Made by a program: the position numbers and the translations under genes. From the NCBI GenBank assembly GCA_933228675.1, contig OW121744.1:95962508-96026507 (forward strand): 64,000 bases of DNA, given 5' to 3'. Below, piece after piece: positions 23,753 through 35,105 of the stretch (the first letter of the stretch is position 1; each line of letters starts with the position of its first letter). Under the pieces are notes generated by a model that ran no database searches, was not told where the DNA came from, and saw only the letters and a program-made list of their open reading frames with translations. The stretch is from Stomorhina lunata. Lineage: Eukaryota; Arthropoda; Insecta; Diptera; Rhiniidae.

Positions 23753-25245
23753 AGCCAGTCCGCCAAATTTTCAATTTTTTTTTAATTGTAGGAAATTGCA
23801 AATATTTTTAAATATCAAATACTTCAAAAATCAATAATAACAATCTTAGACTCGTACTACTATGCAAATATTTAAAATGGATTTTAAAAAAGACATGAGA
23901 AATTTTCTACAAATAAAAATATTGAAAAAGTCGGCAAAAAAACAATAATAAAGTCTGGCAATATTGTTAATAGAGATCAACTTTTAAACATTAAACTTTG
24001 ATGATTAAATCAACCTTTAACTCAATCAAAGCGTGAAATATTCAATTAAGTCTTATTCGAATGAACTTAATACTCAATTTGTTCTTAATATTATGAAAAT
24101 ATTTTCACAGGCATTTTAATTGGACCAAACCATCCTTAAATATCCTTAAATATAAATATGTGAAAAAATATTCTTAAATGTAATTAATACGTTTGAGAAA
24201 ACTATCTTTCCAGGGCTGGGCATTTTTATCATTGACCAGCTAATTATGACACTCCATTTTCTTACGCTCAAAAAGAAAATAAGTAATTTATTTAAACGTT
24301 TTTCTTTACCCATTTTCTCAAAAAATAACCCATATTTTCTTCCATCACTCTAGTCACAGTGGAAATATGGAGTGTCAATACATTAATTTCTGTGATGTAC
24401 TTTGCTTTTTATAATTAATTACATTAAAAATTCTATTTGTTTGAAAAGCAAACGATAAAGGCTATAAATAAGAAAAAAATGCAAGAAAACCACAATAATA
24501 CGAGTGAACTATAAAGAATATGTATGGAAGAAGGATGTGTAATATAAAACCTTGTGGCCAGTTAATTTAACCACTTTTAAACAAATTAAGGTTTTTAAAT
24601 AAAACACTACTTTTTTCCTCTTTTTGAGAAGAAAAAGAAAAAAATAAGTATAAAACAGTAGTAGTGTGTTTTGGTTTTAGGTTTTTTTTCTTTAAAAACA
24701 ATTAAAACCGCACCCCTTGGGTATATCAAATGATATGACGACGTTGTTTGTCGTAAAATGGCCCTGGTGTAATAGTAGCAGCAAGTCCGCCACCACCATC
24801 AATTTACCACCTCATACTCTGACTCGTACCATTCAAAACCACAAAAAAAAATAAAGAAACTTAAACGCATACAATTCATTAAACTGCATTTTAATTTTAA
24901 AATAAAACGACTGTAATGTGTAAGAAACACATGAAGTACTTATCAATGGTAATGTAAATTAAATTACTTAGATATCAAAAATAAAAACAGAAAAACTAAA
25001 AAAAATAATTAAATACAAAACATGTACGAAAAAGAACTTAACATGGGTTACAACAAGACTTCCCCTATTACACACAGAAAAGCTACAACAAAATTAAACA
25101 ATGAAAGAACTTTTAATAAAAGATTAATTAATGGTTTCAGAGATACCCTAAATTTAAAGAAAATACTATTATAAGACCACTTGGACTCAGTTTAGGGTAA
25201 ATATATATGAAAAAGCACAATTAGACGCCTAGTGAGTTGAAAAAA
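23753..25245. other. Intergenic, no gene recognised
   Basis: Mixed AT-rich sequence. ACACTCCAT near 24251 and ATGGAGTGT near 24368 form a loose inverted pair about 120 bp apart. A somewhat GC-richer patch with CCGCCACCACCATC lies near 24790-24810. Neither supports a call. Confidence 0.4.
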
Positions 25246-25450
25246 AAATAGGGAAATTAATCAAGAGCTTTTGAAAGTAAGGCTCCTCGGGTTTTTCGAA
25301 AATTAAAAACCATCCAGATGACACTTTTTTGATACGATTTTTATATGTACGACATCTAGCTGAGATCTACAAAAAAAAATCGCTACACGTATGGTTTATC
25401 TCCTATAGTTTATGAGATACTTGACTTTAAAAAAATTTCAACAAATATCG
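25246..25450 (+). repeat. Transib-terminus-like relic
   Basis: Contains CTCCTCGGGTTTTTCGAAAA near 25281 and GTATGGTTTATCTCCTATAG near 25399 followed by TTTATGAGATA, in the same order as in the relic at 1100-1415. It resembles the Transib termini at greater distance. No terminal heptamer is visible. Confidence 0.45.
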
Positions 25451-25494
25451 GATTAATATCTTCTATATTTTAGTATACAAAACTTGTACATATG

Positions 25495-25765
25495 TCATGT
25501 TGAACTGCTAAATCATCCCAAACTGATAAGTTATCTCCAACTGCTGTGTCATCTTAAAATGCTGAGTCATAACTAACTGTTGAGTCATATAGGACTGTTA
25601 CTTCATCTCGAACTGCCGAGTCATCTAAAACCGCTGAGTCATCCACAACATCTAGGTCATTTCATACTGATAAGTCGTCTAAACTGCTGAGTCATCTTAA
25701 ACGTCTAACTTATCTCGAACTGCTGAGTCATCCTAAAATGCTAAATCATCTCAAACTGCCATGAT
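25495..25765 (+). repeat. Imperfect 20-bp repeat array rich in TGAGTCAT
   Basis: About 13-14 units of roughly 20 bp with the pattern AACTGCTGAGTCATC. Exact TGAGTCAT occurs about five times, with near matches (CGAGTCAT, TAAATCAT, TAAGTCGT) in the other units. Unit sequence varies more than in the other arrays, so the array is old. Confidence 0.85.
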
Positions 25766-25911
25766 TTTGTACAAGAAATTAACACAAAAGCAGTCCGTCA
25801 CATAGCTCCCATACAAAACTACTATGAATATGATGGCTTGAGAATATAGTAAATTTTTATGCAACTGGTTATTCTCATACAAAATTTTTTTCATACAAAA
25901 TTTGTTTATCT

Positions 25912-27057
25912 AAAGTTTTTGTCGAAAATGTTTCTATAGAAAAATTTTTTTTAACGAAAATGTTTCTATAGAAAAATTTTTTTTAACGAAAATTTTTCTA
26001 CAGAAAATTTTTTTTTAACGAAAATTTTTTTTAACGAAAATTTTTCTATAGAAAAATTTTTTTTAACGAAAAATTTTCTATAGAAAAATTTTTTTTAACG
26101 AAAATTTTTCTATAGAAAAATTTTTTTAACGAAAATTTTTCTATAGAAAAATTTTTTTTTAACGAAAATTTTTCTATAGAAAAATTTTTTTTAACGAATA
26201 TTTTTCTATAGAAAAATTTTTTTTAACGAAAATTTTTCTATAGAAAAATTTTTTTTAACGAAAATTTTTCTATAGAAAAATTTTTTTTAACGAAAATTTT
26301 TCTATAGAAAAATTTTTTTTAACGAAAATTTTTCTATAGAAAAATTTTTTTTAACGAAAATTTTTCTGTAGAAAAATTTTTTTTAACGAAAATTTTTCTA
26401 TAGAAAAATTTTTTTTAACGAAAATTTTTCTATAGAAAAATTTTTTTTAACGAAAATTTTTCAATAGAAAGATTTTTTTAACGAAAATTTTTCTATAGAA
26501 AGATTTTTTTAACGAAAATTTTTCTATAGAAAAATTTTTTTGAACGAAAATTTTTCTATAGAAAAATTTTTTTTAACGAAAATTTTTCTATAGAAAAAAT
26601 TTTTTTAAAGAAAATTTTTCTGTAAAAAAATTTTTTTTAACGAAAATTTTTCTATAGAAAAATTTTTTTTAACGAAAATTTTTCTATAGAAAAATTTTTT
26701 TTAACGAACATTTTTCTATAGAAAAATTTTTTTTAACGAAAATTTTTCTATAGAAATATTTTTTTTAACGAAAATTTTTCTATAGAAAATTTTTCTATAG
26801 AAAAATTTTTTTTAACGAAAATTTTTCTATAGAAAAATTTTTTTAACGAAAATTTTTCTATAGGAAAAATTTTTTTTAACGAAAATTTTTCTATAGAAAA
26901 ATTTTTTTTAACGAAAATTTTTCTATAGAAAAATTTTTTTTAACGAAAATTTTTCTATAGAAAAATTTTTTTTAACGAAAATTTTTCTATAGAAAAATTT
27001 TTTTTAACGAAAATTTTTCTATAGAAAAATTTTTTTTAACGAAAATTTTTCTATAGA
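25912..27057. repeat. Palindromic-core array, AACG linker
   Basis: About 35 highly uniform units of 31-32 bp: TTTTTCTATAGAAAAA plus TTTTTTTTAACGAAAA. The 24-bp stretch around each CTATAG is its own reverse complement. A second array of the same AACG subtype lies at 41365-42900. Confidence 0.95.
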
Positions 27058-27176
27058 AAAAAGTGTGGGAAATAAAGAAATGATAAAACTGAAAAATGTT
27101 TGTGTGTTTCTGTTCGGATGATAATCTCAAATTATACATAATGTGAGGTTTTCGCTCTGTCTAGAATTAGGGATAA

Positions 27177-27222
27177 TCCTCCTGATGAGATGGTCTAACC
27201 AACCATCGAAACGCGTCGAGGA
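27177..27222 (+). ncRNA. Type I hammerhead ribozyme
   Basis: All core parts are in order. Stem I 5' is TCCTC (27177-27181) and the conserved CTGATGA is at 27182-27188. Stem II is GATGGT (27189-27194), loop CTAACCA, and ACCATC (27202-27207). GAAA is at 27208-27211. A minimal stem III is C..G with a GC loop. The cleavage triplet GTC is at 27215-27217. Stem I 3' is GAGGA (27218-27222), fully complementary to TCCTC. Predicted self-cleavage is after C27217. Very short stem III is typical of metazoan type I motifs, which often work as dimers. Confidence 0.8.
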
Positions 27223-27264
27223 AAGGTTTCCCCACCAACATTTTTTGGTTTTATCAAAAAACTA

Positions 27265-27294
27265 TTTATTACAATAATAAATAATTGTAATAAA
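27265..27294 (+). other. Conserved hairpin downstream of the hammerhead
   Basis: TTTATTACAAT (27265-27275) pairs with ATTGTAATAAA (27284-27294) across an 8-base loop. The same 11-bp stem is kept in the copy at 51405-51785 and near 60610-60640, and in decayed form in copies C and E. Confidence 0.6.
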
Positions 27295-27375
27295 TTGGGA
27301 TTCTTAGTGCAATACACTACAGTAAAACTTTTTTATTAAATGTTTGATGTCCCAAATTTTGATAAACCTTTTTAA

Positions 27376-28765
27376 AAATTTTTTTAACGAAAATTTTTTT
27401 ATAGAAAAATATTTTCAGGGAAAATTTTTCTATAGAAAATATTTTCAGGGAAAACTTTTCTACAGAAAACTATTTTCAGCGAAAATTTTTCTATAGAAAA
27501 ATATATTCAGCGAAAATTTTTCTATAGAAAAATATTTCTATCGAAAATTTTTATATAGAAAAATTTTTTTATCGAAAATTTTTCTATAGAATTTTTTTTT
27601 TATTAAAAATTTTTCTATAGAAACATTTTTTTATTGAAAATTTGTCTATACTTTTTTATCGAACATTTTTCTATAGAAAACTTGATTATCGAAAATTTTT
27701 CTATAGAAAATTTTTTATCAAAAATTTTTCTATAAAAAATTTCTTTACCGAAAATTTTTCTAAAAAAAATTTTTTATTGAAAATTTTTCTATAGAAAAAA
27801 TTTTTTATTGAAAACTGTTGTATAGAAACATTTTTTTATTGAAAATTGTTCTATAGAAAAAATTTTTTATTGAAAATTTTTCTATAGAAAAATTTTTTTA
27901 TTGAACATTTTTCTATAGAAAAATTTTTTTATTGAAAATTTTTGTATAGAAAAACTTTTTTTATGAAAAATTTCTGTATAGAAAAAATTTTTTTATTGAA
28001 AATTTTTTTATAGAAAAATTTTTTCATTGAAAATTTTTCTATAGAAAAGTTTTTTATTGAAAATTTTTCTATAGAAAAGTTTTTATTGAAAATTTTTCTA
28101 TAGAAAATTTTGCTTATTGAAATTTTTTCTATAGAAAAATATTTCTATTGAAAATTTTTCTACAGAAAAATATTTCTATCGATAATTTTTCTATAGAAAA
28201 ATTTTTTATCGAAAATTTTTTTTAAGAATAATTTTGTTATCGAAAATTTTTCTATAGAAAAATTTTTTTATTGAAAATTTTTCTATAGAAAAATTTTTTT
28301 ATTGAAAATTTTTCTATAGAAAAATTTTTTTATTGAAAATTTTTCTATAGAAAAATTTTTTTATTGAAAATTTGACTATAGAAAAATTTTTTTATCAAAA
28401 ATTTTTCTAAAGAAAAATTTTTGTATAGAAAAACTTTTTTTATTGAAAGTTTTTGTATAGAAAACTTTTCAATAAAAAAATTTTTTATTAGCAATTTTTC
28501 TATAGAAAAATTTTTTCATCAAAAATTTTTCTATAGAAAAATTTCGTTATCAAAAATTTTTCTATTGAAAATTCTTTTTATTGAAAATTTTTTATAGAAA
28601 AAATTTTTTATTGAAATTTTTTCTATAAAAAAATTATTTTATTGAAAATTTTTCTATAGAAAAATTTTTTTATTAAAAATTTTTCTATGGAAAAATTTTT
28701 TATTGAAGATTTTTTTATAGAAAATAATTTCTATCGAAAATTTTTCTTTAGAAAAATATTTTAAG
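27376..28765. repeat. Palindromic-core array, mixed CAGG/ATCG/ATTG linkers
   Basis: Continues after the hammerhead-bearing segment. The first units have AACG or CAGG linkers, then ATCG, then mainly ATTG (TTTTTTATTGAAAATTTTT). Units are about 30 bp and more diverged than in the preceding array. Confidence 0.9.
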
Positions 28766-30165
28766 CGAGTGATCGTGATATCTAGGCAAATTACAAATAG
28801 TGTTCGGTTCCTGAAAGCATAGGCTGCCTATCTTAGCTATAGGGTATTCATAACACACGCGTAAATGTTGAGATGCGTATCTCGTTCTTTTAATTTAAAA
28901 CATACAACTACTGTTTTTCTGTTCTGTTTTTTTTTTGTTAACAAATTTTCAACTATAAATTAAAAGGGGGTATCTAATAGTCTTAGATCTTAAGTATAAA
29001 TTAATATCTTATCCCTCTAAAAAGCAAGAACAAGCAAAGCTTTAGTTTTCTAAAGCAAAAAATTTATAAATGTCAATATTTTTCACGTTAACCATTCAGT
29101 CAAATTGTCTGTCTGTCCGTACAACTTTTAACTTGTTCCTTTAGTTTAATGCATTTAATGTTACAGTTTTTGTTTTTTCGTTTATTTTTTCTGCTGCAAT
29201 AGCAAATTAAAATTTTGTACTTTAAGTTGTTGTTTCTTTATCTAAAATCTTATAATAAGAAAAGTTCGTTTTCTTTCTTTCTATAGTTTTTCTACTCCGA
29301 CTTTTACGACTCTAACTAAAAAATAAATAAGTTTTTGTACTTTTCGCTTTCAGTTTTATACTCGTATCTAAAAGTTGTATGAAATTAATTTGTAGTTTTA
29401 ACTATGATGATGATGATGTACGACGACTACGAAGACGACGTTATTTAATGTGTTTCTTCTTTGCTGCGACTTTAATCTAGTTTAAGGAACAAATTTTATT
29501 TTCTTACAGCAAAAGTCTTAGGCAAAATTCACAAAAAAAAAAAGAAAATAAAATTTTTTTAATTAAAAAGTTCTTCTACAAATTTAAGAGGCTTTCTTTC
29601 TGTTGTCTTATGGCTTGACTTTTTTTGTGTGATCTTTCCTGTTAAAACTAAAACTATAATAAAATTGCTTAAATGTTGTAAGAAGAACCTAGAAACAATA
29701 ATCCGAAGCTCTACACAGGTTAAACTAAATATCACAGATTAAACAATTTAGTTTTAAGGTTAAACTCATGTCAGATATTAAATGTTTTCAAATTAAATAC
29801 TTTATTTATTTGTTTTTATTGTCTTAAATAAGAAAGAAAATAAAAATTAAATTGTAAAAGAAAAGCCATAAAATAATTGTTTAAGCAAATTAAGGTTTTT
29901 CTTCTATTTGAGCTAACTAATCAGCTTAAATAGGGATAGAATTAAAACTTAAGCAGAAACCAAGGAGGGCTTAGCCTAAGATAAATAAGAAAAATATGGA
30001 AAAGCTTATAAACTTGTTTATAAAAAAACAATATTAAAAATACAATACATTGTATTTATTAAGAGCAAGGATTAGCCAAATGTAATCTTAATATAGGGAA
30101 CTGCATTTATCAAAAATTTTAAGAATTATAAAAATTTTAGGTTAAACTGAAAGACCTTGAATTTT
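28766..30165. other. Intergenic, no gene recognised
   Basis: Non-array AT-rich sequence with a GATGATGATGATG run near 29405 and a GACGACTACGAAGACGACG patch near 29421. No supported gene. Confidence 0.4.
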
Positions 30166-30169
30166 TTCC

Positions 30170-31825
30170 AAAAAAAAATATTATTCTATAGAAAAATATA
30201 TTTTTAATAATATTTTTTTTTATAAATTTTTCTATAGAAAAATATTTTTTTCAAAAATTTTTCTAAAGAAAAATATTTTTTTCAAAAATTTTTCTATAGA
30301 AAAATATTTTTTTCAAAAATTTTTCTATAGAAAAATATTTCTATCGAAAATTTTTCTATAGAAAAATATTTCTATCGAAAATTTTTCTATAGAAAAATAT
30401 TTCTATCAAAAATTTTTCTATAGAAAAATATTTCTAGCGAAAATTTTTCTATAAAAAAATATTTCTAACGAAAATTTTTCTATGGAAAAATATTTCTATT
30501 GAAAATTTTTCTATGGAAAAATATTTCTATCGAAAATTTTTCTATAGAAAAATATTTCTATCGAAAATTTTTCTAAAGAGAAATATTTCTATCGAAAATT
30601 TTTCTATAGAAAAATATTTCTATCGAAAATTTTTCTATAGAAAAATATTTCTATCGAAAATTTTTCTATAGAAAAATATTTCTATCGAAAATTTTTCTAT
30701 CGAAAATTTTTCTACAGAAAAATATTTCTATCGAAAATTTTTCTATAGAAAAATATTTCTATCGAAAATTTTTCTATAGAAAAATATTTCTATCGAAAAT
30801 TTTTCTATAGAAAAATATTTCTATCGAAAATTTTTCTATAGAAAAATATTTCTATCGAAAATTTTTCTATAGAAAAATATTTCTAGCGAAAATTTTTCTA
30901 TAAAAAAATATTTCTAACGAAAATTTTTCTATGGAAAAATATTTCTATTGAAAATTTTTCTATGGAAAAATATTTCTATCGAAAATTTTTCTATAGAAAA
31001 ATATTTCTATCGAAAATTTTTCTATAGAAAAATATTTCTATCGAAAATTTTTCTATAGAAAAATATTTCTATCGAAAATTTTTCTATAGAAAAATATTTC
31101 TATCGAAAATTTTTCTATAGAAAAATATTTCTATCGAAAATTTTTCTATAGAAAAATATTTCTATCGAAAATTTTTCTATAGAAAAATATTTCTATCGAA
31201 AATTTTTCTATCGAAAATTTTTCTACAGAAAAATATTTCTATCGAAAATTTTTCTATAGAAAAATATTTCTATCGAAAATTTTTCTATAGAAAAATATTT
31301 CTATCGAAAATTTTTCTATAGAAAAATATTTCTATCGAAAATTTTTCTATAGAAAAATATTTCTATCGAAAATTTTTCTATAGAAAAATATTTCTATCGA
31401 AAATTTTTCTATAGAAAAATATTTCTATCGAAAATTTTTCTATAGAAAAATATTTCTATCGAAAATTTTTCTATAGAAAAATATTTCTATCAAAAATTTT
31501 TCTATAGAAAAATTTTTGAAAAAAATATTTTTCTATAGAAAAATTTTTGAAAGAATATTTTTTTATAGAAAATTTTCCAATAAAAAAATTTTTTGAAAAA
31601 AAATATTTTTCTCTAGAATAATTTTTGAAAAAAATATTTTTCTCTAAAAAAATTTTTGAACAAAATATTTTTCTTTCGAAAAATTTTTGAAAAAAATATT
31701 TTTCTCTAGAAAAATTTTTAAAAAAATATTTTTCTCTAGAAAAATTTTTGCAAAAAATATTTTTCTCTAGTAAAATTTTTAAAAAAATGTTTTTCTAAAG
31801 AAAAATTTTTGAAAAAGATATTATT
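30170..31825. repeat. Palindromic-core array, ATCG linker
   Basis: Units of 31 bp: TTTTTCTATAGAAAAA plus ATATTTCTATCGAAAA, very uniform from about 30330 to 31490. A variant block (CTAGCG, CTAACG, CTATGG) occurs at about 30431 and again about 449 bp later, and a second marker (CTACAG after a doubled ATCG unit) recurs 511 bp later. The array therefore contains a segmental duplication of about 15 units. The 3' end degenerates to TTTTTGAAAAAAATA units. Confidence 0.95.
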
Positions 31826-32855
31826 CTAAGAGTTATATAAAATATAGTAAAGAACTATGAAAATTGGTAGGAAATATCCATTTTTAGTGCAATTTTCGGA
31901 ATCATTTAATTTTAAACAATAAAAGTAGGTCCAATAACTAGGAACTTTCATTTTCGCTGTCTGTATCTGCTCTTATTATGAGAATTTTTAATTTATTTTT
32001 TTATCTCTTCAGGTAATAATTAATTTTAAAATTTTATTGTTTTACTAATCACTTCCTTCTTTTATATAATTTTGCCAATTAAGACTAGATATAAAACCGC
32101 CCTCTAAAACTCATATAAAACTGATTTTTCCTATATACTAATTTTTTAGAAAAAATATAAATCTGTATTATAGTAAATCATCTCAGTATAATCCTCTTGT
32201 CGAGTGATTAAAATATTATAAATCTTTAAGAAGAAACAACTTATAAAAAATTTTATAGACATTTTGTGGTATATCAAAACCACTAATAAACACAAAATGA
32301 TGAGAAATATTTGAAAAAAATAACACGAAAAAATTTCAAAAATTTTTATAGTTAACGACAAGAAATAAAATAAAAAGCCAAAAGCCACTAAAAGTTTGTG
32401 AAAAAATTTTTGAAAGAAAAAAATTTAATAATGGTTTTGAGATTATAACTAAAACGGAATATAAAATTTAGTTAAATTGGATCATACAAGAGGAGTGTTA
32501 AGGTATGAGGGGTAATGAGGAGAGTTATATTTTTAGACTTATAATAAATTTATCTGGTTTGTTATAATCTTTGATATATGAAGAAAACCATAAAAAGGTG
32601 ATTTATTAGTTTATAGTTTAAAAGATATAAATTACAATTCTGGTGATGTTTTTGACAGCAGCACTTAAAGATACATCACTTAAAATTTAACAGCTACTAA
32701 AACATTCGTAGCTGTTAATTTTGATATAATTTTAAAAAATTTGAATCTTTTTGATAAAATATGGCAAAATTAGACAAATTATCTTTTGGATAACTAGACT
32801 ACACTATGCAAGTAAATAAAATAAAGATAGCTCGAAATATTTCTAACAATATTTA
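31826..32855. other. Intergenic, no gene recognised
   Basis: AT-rich spacer between arrays. An 80-codon minus-strand frame at 32146-32388 is rich in F, I and L and looks like chance. Confidence 0.4.
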
Positions 32856-32859
32856 TCTA

Positions 32860-33325
32860 ACAATTTTTCTACAGAAAAATATTTCTATCTAAAAATTTTC
32901 TATAGAAAAATATTTCTATCTAAAAATGTTTCTATAGCAAAATATTTCTATCTAAAATTTTTCTAAAGAAAAATATTTCTATCTAAAATTTTTCTAAAGA
33001 AAAATATTTCTATCCAAAAATTTTTCTATAGAAAAATATTTCTATCTAAAAATGTTCAATAGAAAAATATTTCCGTTCAAAAATGTTTCTATAGAAAAAT
33101 ATTTCAATCTAAAAATCTTTCAAACTAAAAATTTTTTATCTAAACATTTTTCTATAGAAAAATATTTCTATCTAAAAATTTTTCTATAGAAAAATATTTC
33201 TATCTAAAAATGTTTCTATAGAAAAATATTTCTATCTAAAAATTTTTCTATAGAAAAAATTTTCTATCTAAAAATTTTTCTAAAGAAAAATATATCTATC
33301 GAAAATTTTTCAATCGAAAAATATT
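32860..33325. repeat. Palindromic-core array, ATCT linker
   Basis: About 15 units of TTTCTATAGAAAAA plus ATATTTCTATCTAAAA, moderately diverged. Confidence 0.9.
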
Positions 33326-34585
33326 TTTGTCAAAAATTTTTCTATAGAAAAATATTTTTTTCAAAAATTTTTCTATAGAAAAATATTTTTTTCAAAAATT
33401 TTTCTATAGAAAAATATTTTTTTCAAAAATTTTTCTAGAGAAAAATATTTTTTTCAAAAATTTTTCTATAGCAAAATATTTTTTTCAAAAATTTTTCTAT
33501 AGAAAAATATTTTTTTCAAAAATTTTTCTATAGAAAAATATTTTTTTCAAAAATTTTTCTATAGAAAAATATTTTTTTCAAAAATTTTTCTATACAAAAT
33601 TTTTTTTTCAAAAATTTTTCTATAGAAAAATATTTTTTTCAAAAATTTTTCTACAGAAAAATATTTTGTTCAAAAATTTTTCTATAGAAAAATATTTTTT
33701 TCAAAAATTTTTCTATAGAAAAATATTTTTTTCAAAAATTTTTCTATAGAAAAATATTTTTTTCAAAAATTTGTCTATAAAAAAATATTTTTTTTTAAAT
33801 TTTTCTATAGAAAAATATTTTTTTCAAAAATTTTTCTATAGAAAAATACTTTTGTCAAAAACTTTTCTATAGAAAAATATTTTTTCAAAAATTTTTCTAT
33901 AGAAAAATATTTTTTTCAAAAATTTTTCTATAGAAAAATATTTTTTTCAAAAATTTTTCTATAGAAAAATATTTTTTCAAAAATTTTTCTATAGAAAAAT
34001 ATTTTTTTCAAAAATTTTTCTATAGAAAAATATTTTTTTCAAAAATTTTTCTATAGAAAAATACTTTTGTCAAAAACTTTTCTATAGAAAAATATTTTTT
34101 CAAAAATTTTTCTATAGAAAAATATTTTTTTCAAAAATTTTTCTATAGAAAAATATTTTTTTCAAAAATTTTTCTATAGAAAAATATTTTTTTCAAAAAT
34201 TTGTCTATAAAAAAATATTTTTTTTTTTTAATTTTTCTATAGAAAAATATTTTTTTCAAAAACTTTTCTATAGAAAATATTTTTTTCAAAAATTTTTCTA
34301 TAGAAAAATATTTTTTTCAAAAATTTTTCTATAGAAAAATATTTTTTTCAAAAATTTTTCTGTAGAAAAATATTTTTTTCAAAAATTTTTCTATAGAAAA
34401 ATATTTTTTTCAAAAATTTTTCTATAGGAAAATATTTTTTTCAAAAATTTTTCTATAGAAAACATTTTTTTCAAAAAATTTTCTATAGAAAAATATTTTT
34501 TTCAAAAAATTTTCTATAGAAAAATATTTTTTTCAAACATTTTTCTTTAGAAAAATATTTTTTTCAAAATTTTTCTATTTTCCTA
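33326..34585. repeat. Palindromic-core array, TTTTTTTCAAA linker
   Basis: About 41 units of 31 bp: TTTTTCTATAGAAAAA plus TATTTTTTTCAAAAA. Marker variants (TACTTTTGTC at 33847 and 34062; TTGTCTATAAAA at 33771 and 34201) repeat at about 215 and 430 bp, revealing duplicated blocks of about seven units. Confidence 0.95.
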
Positions 34586-35105
34586 TAGAAAAATTTTTAG
34601 ATAGAAATATTTTTCTATAGAAAAAATTTCGATAGAAATATTTTTCTATAGAAAAAATTTCGATATAAATATTTTTCTATAGAAAAAATTTCGATAGAAA
34701 TATTTTTCTATAGAAAAAATTTCGGTAGAAATTTCTATCGAAATTTTTTCTATAGAAAAATATTTCTATCGAAATTTTTTCTATAGAAAAATATTTCTAT
34801 CGAAATTTTTTCTATAGAAAAATATTTCTATCGAAATTTTTTCTATAGAAAAATATTTCTATCGAAATTTTTTCTATAGAAAAATATTTCTATCGAAATT
34901 TTTTCTATAGAAAAATATTTCTATCGAAATTTTTTCTATAGAAAAATATTTCTATCGAAATTTTTTCTATAGAAAAATATTTCTATCAAAATTTTTTCTA
35001 TAGAAAAATATTTCTATCGAAATTTTTTCTATAGAAAAATATTTCTATCGAAATTTTTTCTATAGAAAAATATTTCTATCGAAAATTTTTCTAAAGAAAA
35101 ATATT
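34586..35105. repeat. Palindromic-core array with internal inversion
   Basis: Up to about 34733 the linker reads TTTCGATAGAAATA. From there on it reads TATTTCTATCGAAA, its reverse complement. The switch point at about 34728-34745 (TCGGTAGAAATTTCTATCGA) is itself a near palindrome. About 12 uniform units follow to 35095. Confidence 0.9.

Larger units (their letters stand above)
27058..27375 (+). mobile_element. Hammerhead-bearing dispersed repeat, copy A
   Basis: A non-array segment between two palindromic arrays, beginning AAGTGTGGGAAAT. It aligns with 51405-51785 (minus strand) along nearly its full length, ending ATGTTTGATGTCCCAAA plus a TAAACCTTTTT tail. It also aligns partly with 714-966, 10588-10668 and 60575-60700. 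In order it carries a hammerhead ribozyme (27177-27222), a conserved hairpin (27265-27294) and a CAATACACTACAGTAAAAC block. It has no coding capacity. Type I hammerheads are known from Penelope-like retroelements and animal retrozyme-like repeats. Membership in either is inference. Confidence 0.75.
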
